Part shown: piece after piece, positions 16,502-23,670 of the stretch
Layout of the letters: the number at the start of each line of letters is the position of its first letter
Position numbering within the stretch: position 1 is the stretch's first letter
Translations under genes and position numbers: made by a program
NCBI GenBank assembly: GCA_025355005.1
Contig: JANXLV010000208.1
Coordinates: forward strand, 35,807-99,806
DNA: 64,000 nucleotides
Direction of reading: 5' to 3'
From: Myxococcales bacterium
GTDB taxonomy: Bacteria; Myxococcota_A; Polyangia; Polyangiales; Polyangiaceae
The notes under the pieces: model-generated
Seen by the model: only the letters and a program-made list of their open reading frames with translations
Databases searched by the model: none
Told to the model about the DNA's origin: nothing

Positions 16502-17520
16502 AGAACCTCCTCGAGCCGTGGGTGCTCCTGCCGCTCGTGGCGAGCCTCGCCGCGGCGCTGTTCTTCGCGCGCGCTGCGTGGACGGGTCTGCTCGTGCTTC
16601 GGAGGTTCGACGTGAAGCGCGCCACCGAAGGGCAGCTGCTGCTCGAGCGCCGCATGGAGCTCGCCTCGACCTACGTGCGCGTCGCGGCCGTCGTGAGCCT
16701 GCTGTCGCTCGTGCTGTTCGTCTACGCCGCGGACCGCCTGCACTACGGCGTGCGCGGGGCCATGTGCGCGTACGGAGTGCTCCACGAGAACGAGTGGGGC
16801 ATGCCAGCGCTCTACGGCGCCATCGGCGTCGCGCTCCTCTCCGGCGTGACGGCGCAGCTGTTCGCGCTCGACGCGCGCGTCCGCGGGCTCGATCTGTCGC
16901 GCCCCATCGCCGTGTTCGCCGTGCTCCTCGCGCCCGTGTCGTTCGTGGCGCTCGCGCTCCTCTATCGCTACGCATCGACGCTGGACCTCACGGTCGTCGC
17001 GTCGTGCTGCTCCACCCAGATCGACGAGACGGTGGCGCAAGGCGGCACGTACGCGCAAGGCCCACGCGTGCTGACAGCCGCGAGCTCCGCGGTGACCGCG
17101 CTCGCCGCGATCGTCGTGTCGGTCCTCGTCGCGAAGCGGCCGACGCGTGCCCGGATGGTCTTCGCGGCCGCCATGAGCGTGCTCGCGCTGCCGCTCGCGG
17201 TCTCCGCCAGCGCGCTCGAGGTCGCGCCCTATGCCTTCGAGACGCCGCGGCACACGTGCCCGTACTGTCTCCTCCGCAGCGACGTACTCGGGATCGGCTT
17301 CCCGCTGTTCGGGGCGATCTTCCTGGCCACCGTGTGGTGCCTCGGCGTCGGAATGGGCGCCCTGCTCGCGCGCACGGAGGCCGTGCGGACCGCGCTCCGG
17401 GGCTTCGGTCGTGAGCGCCTCTCGCGGGGCGCCATCGCGTGGGGGCTCTCCCTCGCGCTCGGTCTTCTGCCTGTCGTGCGCTATCTGATCGTCTCGAGGG
17501 GCGCGTCCCTGTTCCAATGA
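16498..17520 (+). CDS. Polytopic membrane protein with periplasm-type CPYC motif
   Basis: A 340-aa integral membrane protein with about eight hydrophobic segments (near residues 8-26, 58-78, 102-124, 136-157, 190-212, 219-239, 262-290 and 310-331). Conserved-looking cysteines sit at 90 (RGAMCAYG), 170-171 (ASCCSTQ) and 254/257 (HTCPYCLL), the last in thioredoxin-like CxxC spacing beside a His. Those cysteines suggest metal binding or disulfide exchange. It overlaps the ABC ATPase and the NosL-like gene by four bases each, so it is probably the membrane subunit of the same complex. No known family name could be assigned from the sequence. Confidence 0.7.
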   Translation: MKNLLEPWVLLPLVASLAAALFFARAAWTGLLVLRRFDVKRATEGQLLLERRMELASTYVRVAAVVSLLSLVLFVYAADRLHYGVRGAMCAYGVLHENEWGMPALYGAIGVALLSGVTAQLFALDARVRGLDLSRPIAVFAVLLAPVSFVALALLYRYASTLDLTVVASCCSTQIDETVAQGGTYAQGPRVLTAASSAVTALAAIVVSVLVAKRPTRARMVFAAAMSVLALPLAVSASALEVAPYAFETPRHTCPYCLLRSDVLGIGFPLFGAIFLATVWCLGVGMGALLARTEAVRTALRGFGRERLSRGAIAWGLSLALGLLPVVRYLIVSRGASLFQ

Positions 17521-17963
17521 GAGCCTCCCTGAAAAAGTCCCCGGCCATCTTCGCGCTCGTGCTCGCTGCGCAGCTCGTCAGCGCGTGCAAGGACAAGCCG
17601 GCGGAGGCCCGCTGCGGCTACTGCGGAATGAAGATCGACGCGCAGAGCGCGTGGCGGAGCGAGGTGAAGCGTCCAGACGGAAAGACCGACCCGTTCGACA
17701 CGCCGCGATGCGCGTTCGGCTCCGTCACCAAGGGCGACGAGCCCGCCGGCTCCGTCGTGCGCGTGCAGGAGTTCTACGATCGCACCTGGCAAGACTCCGC
17801 GCAGGTCAAGTTCGCCGTGGGCAGCGACGTGACGGGCCCCATGGGCGCCGACCTGGTGCCGCTCCTGCCGGCCCACGCGGACAAGTTCGCGCACGACCAC
17901 GCCGCCACCAAGGTGGTCGCAGGCGCCGACGTCAACGCAGCCGTGCTCGCGGAGCTACGCTGA
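17517..17963 (+). CDS. NosL-like copper-binding lipoprotein
   Basis: A 148-aa protein. The N-terminus is a lipoprotein signal (lipobox VSAC), followed by RCGYCGMKIDAQ, which is the NosL family signature (Cys-x-x-Cys-Gly-Met), and by DPFDTPRCAFG. NosL is a Cu(I)-binding chaperone supplying N2O reductase, but no nosZ is in the window, so the client may be another copper enzyme. The C-terminal part matches NosL in length, with a His/Asp-rich stretch (HADKFAHDHA). It is translationally coupled to the membrane protein upstream. Confidence 0.78.
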   Translation: MRASLKKSPAIFALVLAAQLVSACKDKPAEARCGYCGMKIDAQSAWRSEVKRPDGKTDPFDTPRCAFGSVTKGDEPAGSVVRVQEFYDRTWQDSAQVKFAVGSDVTGPMGADLVPLLPAHADKFAHDHAATKVVAGADVNAAVLAELR

Positions 17964-17967
17964 CGAG

Positions 17968-18207
17968 ATGCGCGACGAGCCGCCCCCGCCACAAGAATCA
18001 CCGCGGCTGCGTCGCGCGATGGAGCTCGTCTACGCCGTGGAGGGCGTCACCGCCGCCCGCATCTGGCACTGGCCCGGGAAGGTCGCGATCGCCGTGAAGG
18101 CGTCGCACGCGAGCACGCCGTCGGAGCTCATCGCGCGGGTCGAGGCAGCCGTGGCGGGGATGCGCGAGCCCGGCGAGAGCTGGGAGTTCGGGCTGCTCGA
18201 CGTCTGA
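17968..18207 (+). CDS. Small protein of the NosL-like operon, possible HMA-like fold
   Basis: A 79-aa protein starting 4 bases after the NosL-like gene. The core (VYAVEGVTAARIWHW, GKVAIAVKA, then a helix ELIARVEAAVAGM) has the strand-helix-strand order of a ferredoxin-like or heavy-metal-associated fold but has no CxxC, so metal binding is doubtful. It has no signal peptide and is probably cytoplasmic. It is the last gene of the ABC/NosL-like set. Confidence 0.6.
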   Translation: MRDEPPPPQESPRLRRAMELVYAVEGVTAARIWHWPGKVAIAVKASHASTPSELIARVEAAVAGMREPGESWEFGLLDV

Positions 18208-18342
18208 TCGGCGATGCTGTTGCGACGTTGGTGAGCGACACGAACGCCCCTGACATTCGAGTCGTACACGACGAATCAGGCGGAAAAATAGGCCTTCGCG
18301 AGCCCCGCGGCCGCGGAACACCGATTGCACTTCTCGAGGCCC

Positions 18343-18897
18343 ATGCACCAAGGCTCGCTCTCCACGTCTCTTCGTCGCATCGGGCTCATCGCCGCCGGCG
18401 CCGTCGCGCTTCTGGCACTGACGCGAACCGCGCACGCCGAGGACACCGCCATCGGCGAAGGCGGAGCAGGTCCGGCACCCGCGACGACGGTCATGACCAC
18501 CGAGCCCGCCACCCAGGACGCGCCCGCGAAGAAGACCCACCCGCGCTACTGGCTCACCGCGACCGGCGCCATCACGTTCGGCGGTGCCTATGTCGCGAAC
18601 GCAGTGCTCTTTCCGCTCGCCGTGATCGACCCGCCGGATGGTCCCAGCTCTCCGAGCACGCTCTGGTACCTCACCCCGGTCGTGGGACCGTTTGCGCTCG
18701 CAGCGAAGCTCTCGCAGTTCGACAACGGACTCCGACGCTTCGAGTGGATCGACGGCTCACTGCAGACCGTGGGTCTCGCGATGGTCGCCGCCAGCTTCCT
18801 CTTCCCGGTCGAGAACGAGAAGACCGAGAAGCACGAGACCGCGACCATTCATCCGGTCGTCTCGCCACGCTTCATCGGAGCGAGCGGGACGTTCTGA
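18343..18897 (+). CDS. Secreted/membrane protein, hypothetical
   Basis: A 184-aa protein from the ATG that begins MHQGSLSTSL; a longer form starts 18 bases upstream. It has a signal peptide (LIAAGAVALLALTRTAHA), an Ala/Thr-rich linker, then three hydrophobic stretches (WLTATGAITFGGAYVANAVLFPLAVI, WYLTPVVGPFALAA, VGLAMVAASFLFP) that look like membrane or barrel segments. This pattern is common in myxobacterial proteins of unknown role. It is convergent with cdnL. Confidence 0.6.
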   Translation: MHQGSLSTSLRRIGLIAAGAVALLALTRTAHAEDTAIGEGGAGPAPATTVMTTEPATQDAPAKKTHPRYWLTATGAITFGGAYVANAVLFPLAVIDPPDGPSSPSTLWYLTPVVGPFALAAKLSQFDNGLRRFEWIDGSLQTVGLAMVAASFLFPVENEKTEKHETATIHPVVSPRFIGASGTF

Positions 18898-18919
18898 GAC
18901 GTTCTGAGCTCTTCTGGGC

Positions 18920-19441
18920 TCAGGTGGCGGTGGCGACGGGGGTCGGGCCCATGAAGATTGCTTCGATCTCGTTCTTCACGAACTCTTCCGTCTGCCCGCG
19001 GGAGATGCCGATCTCCTTGCAGATGAGTCCGCGCGCGGTGTCGAGCATGCGCCGCTCGCCGAACGAGAGCTGCTTCTCCACCTTGAGTCGGTAGAGATCA
19101 CGCATCACCTCTGCGACGTCGTAGATGGAGCCGGTGTCGATCTTCTCCTTGAAGCTCCGATACCGCCTGTTCCAGGTCTGCTTGTCGAAGGCGATGGTGC
19201 GCTCGCGCAGGATGTCGAAGATCTCCTGGATCTCCTCCTCGCTGATGATCTCCCTGAGGCCGCGATCCTTGGCGCTCGCGACCGGCACCAGGATCTTGTG
19301 GTCCGTGTTGAGGATCTTCAGCACGTAGAAGCTCTGGCGCGAGCCACCCAGATCCTTCTCTTCGATGCGGATCACCTCGACGACGCCCTGCGCGGGGTAC
19401 ACAGCTTTGTCTCCGACCGCGAACTCAGGCTTTGTCGTCAT
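18920..19441 (-). CDS. cdnL: CdnL/CarD-family RNA polymerase-binding regulator
   Basis: A 173-aa protein matching the CarD_CdnL_TRCF family over its whole length. The N-terminal RNA polymerase-interacting SH3-like part begins with FAVGDKAVYPAQGVVEV and contains YVLKI and ILVPV. The helical C-terminal part contains FDKQTWNRRYRSFKEKI, which includes the Trp-Asn-Arg-Arg region that binds promoter DNA, and LSFGERRMLDTARGLI. In Myxococcus, CdnL is essential and stabilises open complexes at rRNA-type promoters. The chosen start (MTTKPEF) is four codons inside a longer frame and fits the family length. The last few residues (PTPVATAT) extend slightly beyond the usual end. Confidence 0.93.
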   Translation of the reverse strand: MTTKPEFAVGDKAVYPAQGVVEVIRIEEKDLGGSRQSFYVLKILNTDHKILVPVASAKDRGLREIISEEEIQEIFDILRERTIAFDKQTWNRRYRSFKEKIDTGSIYDVAEVMRDLYRLKVEKQLSFGERRMLDTARGLICKEIGISRGQTEEFVKNEIEAIFMGPTPVATAT

Positions 19442-19506
19442 CAACTGGACCACGGAGCGTATGCGGAGCGACGGACTACGTCAACGACGTGGCATCTCCA
19501 GAGGCA

Positions 19507-20271
19507 TCAACGACAGGAGGGGCGGTTGCACGAGTCCGTCTGCGGTCCGACGACCCACGTGCCGTACGCGCATGCGGTGTATGGGCCCAGCGAGAGGCCG
19601 TTGCACGCGTCGTAGCCGCACACGATGGTGGTGTCCGTGCACGCGGTGCCTAGGCGTGCGCGCTCCGGCGTGCAGGTCGGAGACGTCGTGAGGGCGCCGC
19701 CATCCACGAACGCCGCGGGGATGCTGGACCACGCGCGGCACATCCACTGGTCCAGCTGCGGGCTGCCGTCGTAGTCGTCGCACGTGATGCAGCCGCAGCG
19801 ACCTTCTGCGTAGTCGCAGGTGCCCGTCGAGGGGCACGCTGCGTCCGTTTGCGTGCCGTACGCGCCGGGGCAATCGCCGGGCTGCACGCCGCAGCCCACT
19901 TCAGGAAGCGCGACGTGCCATGCGATCACGCCGCCCGTCTTCGCGAGCACGTCGCAGTGGGTCTTCGTGGTGCAGAGCGAGTGCGCGCCGCCATCGCCGT
20001 ACTCGCACCAGAGGCCGGGTTGGTCGCACGGCTGCGCCATGGCGGGAATGGCGAGTGGGCAGCCTGAATCGCCGCGCACGAAGAAGTCCCCTGCGTCCAC
20101 GCCAGCGTCGAGCGCGCCTGCATCCGTCGCGGCGTCGTCACCCGCGTCCAGGCCGGAGCCTTTGTTGCCGTCCGTGCCGCACGCGAAGAGTCCATACCCG
20201 ACCAGCAACACCGAGACCGCGCAGCATCCGGTGGAGAACACAATGACCGCGCTTCGTGGCAGCCCCTTCAC
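19507..20271 (-). CDS. Cys-rich secreted lipoprotein, hypothetical
   Basis: A 254-aa protein with a signal peptide ending in GLFAC (lipobox) and a DAG/Asp-rich linker. After it comes a Cys-rich domain with pairs such as CDQPGLWCEYG, GCGVQPGDCP, CPSTGTCDYAEGRCGCITCDDY and CAYG. Regular Cys spacing suggests several disulfides. Its start overlaps the ppx stop by four bases (ATGA), so it is the third gene of an OmpA-like/ppx/lipoprotein operon. Confidence 0.72.
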   Translation of the reverse strand: MKGLPRSAVIVFSTGCCAVSVLLVGYGLFACGTDGNKGSGLDAGDDAATDAGALDAGVDAGDFFVRGDSGCPLAIPAMAQPCDQPGLWCEYGDGGAHSLCTTKTHCDVLAKTGGVIAWHVALPEVGCGVQPGDCPGAYGTQTDAACPSTGTCDYAEGRCGCITCDDYDGSPQLDQWMCRAWSSIPAAFVDGGALTTSPTCTPERARLGTACTDTTIVCGYDACNGLSLGPYTACAYGTWVVGPQTDSCNRPSCR

Positions 20272-21176
20272 GACGCAAGCACCTCTGCGAGGCCCCAGCG
20301 CACGCCACGATCCGAGATCTGCGCCTCCGTCTTGCCGAGCTTCTCGAGCACCGCGATCGCGACCAGACCGCCTGCGACGATCACGTCGGCGCGCTTCGGC
20401 TCGAGGCCCGTCACCTCACGTCGCTCCGCGAGCGGGAGAAGCGCGAGCTCCCCCGTGATCTCTCGAAGGCGAGCGAGCGTGAGCATGCTCCCGTGCACGC
20501 GCGCTCCGTCGTAGTCCTTCATCTTCATCGCGATGGCCGCGAGCGTGGTCATCGTGCCCGCGATGCCGACCGGCGCATGAGCCGTGACGAGCGCCGGCAC
20601 CTCCGCAAATGCCTTCTTTGCTGCAGCCGTTGCAGCTGAGAGCTCCGAGGCCGTCGGCGGATCGGTGGGCAGCGCGCGCTCGGTCAGACGCACGCTGCCG
20701 ATATCCACGCTGTTCGCGTAGTGGATGGCATCGCCCTCACCGAGGACGATCTCCGTGCTTCCACCGCCGATGTCGTAGACGGCCACTGGCCCCTTCGGGA
20801 CGGTCAATCCCGAGAGCGCACCTCGAAAAGTGAGGCGGGCCTCTTCGTCGCCCGAGATGACACGCGCAGGGACGCCCATCTCTCGCTGGACGAGCTCGCG
20901 GATCACCTCGGAGCCGCCCGCATCGCGCATGGCCGAGGTGCCGACCACGTCCACAGCGGTGCATCCGTGCTCACGGATGATCTTCGCGTAGCGCAGGAGC
21001 GCGCTGCTCGTCCTCTCCACCGCATCCGGAGCGAGCTTCTTCGTCTTGTCCACGCCCTGACCGAGGCGCGTGATCTCCGCCTCTTCCTGAAGGGCCACGA
21101 GCTGCCCCTGCGCGTCCCGTGAGGCGACGAGCAGGAGCACCGTGTTCGTACCGATATCGATGGTGGCGACCGGCAC
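20268..21176 (-). CDS. ppx: Ppx/GppA-family exopolyphosphatase
   Basis: A 302-aa protein starting at GTG. It has the actin-like ATPase phosphate-1 motif TIDIGTNTVLLLVA, the phosphate-2 motif VYDIGGGSTEIVLG, the segment VVGTSAMRDAGGSEVI and the adenosine-like motif GIAGTMTTLAAIA. At about 300 aa it is the short form with the two Ppx/GppA core domains and without the C-terminal HD extension, so the substrate could be polyphosphate or pppGpp. It is 11 bases after an OmpA-like gene and overlaps a lipoprotein gene. Confidence 0.9.
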   Translation of the reverse strand: MPVATIDIGTNTVLLLVASRDAQGQLVALQEEAEITRLGQGVDKTKKLAPDAVERTSSALLRYAKIIREHGCTAVDVVGTSAMRDAGGSEVIRELVQREMGVPARVISGDEEARLTFRGALSGLTVPKGPVAVYDIGGGSTEIVLGEGDAIHYANSVDIGSVRLTERALPTDPPTASELSAATAAAKKAFAEVPALVTAHAPVGIAGTMTTLAAIAMKMKDYDGARVHGSMLTLARLREITGELALLPLAERREVTGLEPKRADVIVAGGLVAIAVLEKLGKTEAQISDRGVRWGLAEVLAS

Positions 21177-21187
21177 TGCGGTTCCGA

Positions 21188-22030
21188 CTACTTGATGTTG
21201 TTCAGGTTGAGCATCTCTTCGACGTTCGGCTGAACGACGAGCTCGACGCGGCGGTTACGCTGCATCTGATCCTTGTCCTGCGTACCCTCGTTGCCCGCGA
21301 TGGGGTCCGTCTGGCCGAAGCCCGACGCTGCCCAGTGCTTCGGGTCAAGGCCGCCGCCCTTCACTGCCCCCTTCTTGTCCTTGTCGTTCGGCGCGATGAG
21401 GAAGAGAAGGACCTGGCGGGCTCGAGACAGGGAGAGACCCCAGTTGTCGTGGAAGGCGCCGCCACCTGGATACGGCGCGTTGTCCGTGTGGCCCGCGACG
21501 GAGAAGTTGCGCGTGTTGAGATCCTTGTCGCCGCGAACGACGTCCGCGACCTGGGCGAGGACCTCCTTGCCGGAGGGCTTCAGCTCGTCTTTGCCGGAGT
21601 CGAAGAGGATGTCGCCGGGGAGCTGGATGACCATGCGGTTGTTCCGCACGACAACCTTGAGGCCGATGGCGCTCAACTTCTCGAGCTTCGCGCGGAGCTC
21701 GCGGAAGCGGGCCTCGATCACGCTGAGCTGGTCGGCGCGCTGCTTGTACTCGGCGAGCGCCTGCTGCAGCTTCTGCGACTCCTCTTTCGACTTGTCGAGG
21801 CCGATGCCGGCCTCCTTCAGCTGCAAGCGCATGCCCTCGATCTGTGTCTGCGCATCGTTGTAGCGCTGGTCGTCCTGGGCGATCTGCGCCTTCGCGGCCT
21901 TGAGATCCGCCTGGAGCTTGTTGATCTCGCGATCCTTGCCGGCCATCTCTTCATCGGAGTGACCACACGCGGTGAGCGCGAACGAAGTCGCCATGATCAC
22001 CGCCAACAAACCGCCGCTCTTATTCCACAT
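21188..22030 (-). CDS. OmpA-family peptidoglycan-binding lipoprotein with coiled coil
   Basis: A 280-aa protein. The N-terminus is a lipoprotein signal ending in ALTAC, then an extended coiled coil (about 30-125, rich in Lys, Glu, Gln and Ala), then an OmpA/MotB-type peptidoglycan-binding domain (about 135-280) with FSVAGHTDNAPYPGG and the helix LSLSRARQVLLFL. The coiled coil probably spans the periplasm between the membrane anchor and the peptidoglycan. It is the first gene of the unit with ppx. Its upstream region is the gene-poor stretch described separately. Confidence 0.88.
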   Translation of the reverse strand: MWNKSGGLLAVIMATSFALTACGHSDEEMAGKDREINKLQADLKAAKAQIAQDDQRYNDAQTQIEGMRLQLKEAGIGLDKSKEESQKLQQALAEYKQRADQLSVIEARFRELRAKLEKLSAIGLKVVVRNNRMVIQLPGDILFDSGKDELKPSGKEVLAQVADVVRGDKDLNTRNFSVAGHTDNAPYPGGGAFHDNWGLSLSRARQVLLFLIAPNDKDKKGAVKGGGLDPKHWAASGFGQTDPIAGNEGTQDKDQMQRNRRVELVVQPNVEEMLNLNNIK

Positions 22031-22187
22031 GAGACCTGCTCCTGGTTTTGAAGGCGCGCATCAAGAGAGAGCGCGCACTGACAACGAAGCCGACGGTATG
22101 TCCGTGGGACGGAGGCGTCAAGCCGCTCCCGGCACGCGCACGTAGAGATCGTGAGCACGCGATCAGAGACCTCGTGCACGTCGTTGC

Positions 22188-22234
22188 AAAAAAAAAAACA
22201 CATGCCGGAGGGCCTTCGGGCGCATGTCTTTTTT
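22188..22234. terminator. Hairpin flanked by A11 and T6, terminator-like in both directions
   Basis: A stem formed by ACATG/CATGT and CCGGA/TTCGG, with a three-base bulge and loop GGGCC, is preceded by eleven A residues and followed by six T residues. It would terminate transcription on either strand. There is no annotated gene whose end it would serve, so a small RNA in the left half of the intergenic region is possible. Confidence 0.45.
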
Positions 22235-22244
22235 GCGGCCGCAA
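22233..22244. repeat. Perfect 12-bp palindrome TTGCGGCCGCAA
   Basis: A perfect inverted repeat directly after the T-run of the hairpin. It could be a dimeric-protein site or chance. No flanking gene start lies within 200 bases. Confidence 0.5.
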
Positions 22245-22411
22245 TCATGATGGATCCGCGATCGCGCGTCGCGCGAACATAAAAAACATCGAGAAAAGCA
22301 GCGGTCAAAAATCACCCGACGAACAATTCTAACAGTCAATCGAAATCGACATTGCCCTCATGATCAGGGTGCCCGCCCATTCAGGGGAGAACACCGGTCA
22401 AGTTTTATTAT

Positions 22412-22440
22412 TTGACATCTAACGTACGTGACCATATAGG
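22412..22440 (+). promoter_or_regulatory. Strong housekeeping-type promoter of the histone-like gene
   Basis: TTGACA (-35) at the left end is separated by exactly 17 bases from TATAGG (-10) at the right end. It lies 31 bases before the ATG of the histone-like gene and is followed by a perfect AGGAGGG ribosome site (22458-22464), 7 bases before that ATG. This is the clearest sigma70-type promoter in the window. Confidence 0.75.
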
Positions 22441-22448
22441 TCATGTAC
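22424..22448. promoter_or_regulatory. Near-perfect 25-bp palindrome, operator-like, overlapping the -10
   Basis: Arms GTACGTGACC and GGTCATGTAC pair 9 of 10 around the five-base centre ATATA. It covers the -10 element and the likely transcription start, so a bound dimer would block initiation. The core TGACC-N5-GGTCA is exact. Confidence 0.6.
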
Positions 22449-22471
22449 CAACCCTTCAGGAGGGATTCACA

Positions 22472-22789
22472 ATGGCTGCAAAGAAGAAGTCTGCTGCGAA
22501 GAAGACCAAGACCACGAAGAAGGCGGCGGGCAAGACCGCGAAGAAGAGCGCAAAGAAGCGCTCCTCTGCCAAGAAGCCTGCAAAAAAGGCTGGCGCTAAA
22601 AAGGCTGCCAAGAAACCAGCTAGAAAGGCCGCCCCAAAGGCGGCGAAGACTGGTGGGGGACGGGCAGCATCTGCCAAGCGCCCCGCAGGCGGTAAGAAGG
22701 CCCCCAAGGCCGCACCGCCGGCTGGCGTTCCGTCGATTCTCGGCGGCGCTCCGGCATCCGGCCACGGCCTGGATGACGGGGAAGAGTAG
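22472..22789 (+). CDS. Lys/Ala-rich histone H1-like protein
   Basis: A 105-aa very basic protein: residues 2-80 are mostly Lys and Ala with AAKK, KPAKKA and KKAAKKPARKA repeats, like the C-terminal tails of eukaryotic H1 and bacterial H1-like proteins. It is expected to bind DNA or compact the nucleoid. The tail (PPAGVPSILGGAPASGHGLDDGEE) is neutral to acidic and may recruit partners. The ATG is fixed by AGGAGGG at a spacing of 7. Codon use is less GC-biased than in neighbours (many AAG, GCT). It stands alone between a strong promoter with an operator-like dyad and a terminator. Confidence 0.85.
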   Translation: MAAKKKSAAKKTKTTKKAAGKTAKKSAKKRSSAKKPAKKAGAKKAAKKPARKAAPKAAKTGGGRAASAKRPAGGKKAPKAAPPAGVPSILGGAPASGHGLDDGEE

Positions 22790-22842
22790 AGAAAACCCTT
22801 TCCTTATCGTTGCCTCACCCTAAAAAGTGGGCTTCGGGACTC

Positions 22843-22880
22843 AGGGCGCGACCTTTCGAGGGACGCGCCCTTTGTCTTTT
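22843..22880 (+). terminator. Intrinsic terminator of the histone-like gene
   Basis: Perfect 8-bp stem AGGGCGCG/CGCGCCCT with a 13-base loop, followed by TTGTCTTTT. It lies 53 bases after the stop codon. Confidence 0.7.
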
Positions 22881-23057
22881 GTGGGTTTGCCTTTTGGTTG
22901 TTCGGGGTTCCGGGTTCGGACTGAGAACAGCTCAGCCTTAGCGGGTCGCGAGCTACTCCTCTATATAGTGGTGCGCGGGTGGGGAGCGGACGTTGGTCCA
23001 GGCAACAGGCGCGCACCCCTGGTCACACTCGACGCCAAAGGCTGAGCTTCGATCGCT

Positions 23058-23166
23058 CAGGTCCAGGGTCGAGGTCGGGGTCGAGGTCGAGGTCGAGGTC
23101 GAGGTCGAGGTCGAGGTTCAGGTCGAGGTCGAGGTCGAGGTCGAGGTTCAGGTCGAGGTCGACGTC
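23058..23166. repeat. GAGGTC hexamer array with 30-bp higher-order unit
   Basis: About 18 tandem GAGGTC units with a few variants (GAGGTTCAGGTC). Two copies of GAGGTTCAGGTC are spaced 30 bases apart, giving a higher-order 30-bp period. The array sits just beyond the 3' end of the lipase remnant. The same hexamer occurs within the kinase gene near 5.9 kb and near 38.7 kb. Confidence 0.85.
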
Positions 23167-23188
23167 GTCGAACGCTTCGTTGTCGATC

Positions 23189-23668
23189 TCAGAAGCCCTT
23201 CGCGGAGAGGTCGAACGCTACGTCCCTGTAGAAGCGGATGTGATCGAAGCCCGTTCGCTTGTTCATTCCGTTGAGCTTCGGTTGGCCTACTTCTGCGAGG
23301 TGGTCTGCGGGGATGCAGCCTCGGAACTCTCCCCACTTCGCGTTCTCGACTGTGACCATGCCGTCGTTCGGTCGCATCTCAGTGCCGTGCGCAACGAAGG
23401 GCGCTCCGACCGCGAGCTGCAAGCTCATGGCGTGGCGGCGGCCGTGGTACGTCGCGAAGTTTCCCTCGCATGCGGATGCGTCTGCGCCGTTCGGGATCGC
23501 GAGGATGTTCGAGACGCCGGCCCAGGACTGGTAGTAGACGCGCGCGTCGTCGGGGTTCTGTTCGTCGAATGCGGGAGCTCACGAGGTAACGGGAATCCAG
23601 GCCTCCCATGGAGTGCGCGATGATGTTCACCTTGGAGGCGTCGCAGCCGTGAACCAGCCTGCACGGCG
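23189..23668 (-). pseudogene. Decayed secreted triacylglycerol lipase gene
   Basis: Two frames carry pieces of one lipase. The first piece has the nucleophile motif VNIIAHSMGGLDSRYLVSS. In another frame, starting about 70 bases later, NPDDARVYYQSWAGVSNIL continues through MVTVENAKWGEFRGCIP and ADHLAEVGQ to the stop, which are recognisable lipase C-terminal segments. The N-terminal half is missing; the remaining part begins right at the end of the RND pump gene. The section between the two pieces has been lost, since full lipases have over 100 residues there, and the join changes frame. Deletion with frameshift therefore left a remnant that cannot make an active enzyme. Confidence 0.75.
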
Positions 23669-23670
23669 GG

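Larger units (their letters stand above)
22031..22471. other. Gene-poor, relatively AT-rich intergenic region
   Basis: No convincing protein or tRNA gene was found. It separates the divergent OmpA-like and histone-like genes and so must hold both promoters. Its composition is unlike the surrounding GC-rich DNA in the right half, with several A/T runs (A11, T6, AAAAAACATC). It contains a hairpin, a 12-bp perfect palindrome and the histone-gene promoter and dyad listed separately. Confidence 0.7.
22790..23188. other. Gene-poor region after the histone-like gene
   Basis: No protein-coding gene is supported. It holds the histone-gene terminator, a stretch with a CTATATAG motif but no downstream gene start, and the GAGGTC hexamer array. 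The open frame through the array (Val-Glu repeats) is a by-product of the hexamer. Confidence 0.6.

Noticed and set aside
22993..23274. 93-aa plus-strand frame with Val-Glu dipeptide repeats
   Set aside because: The repeat is a direct by-product of the GAGGTC array and has no signal, start context or homologous-looking part.
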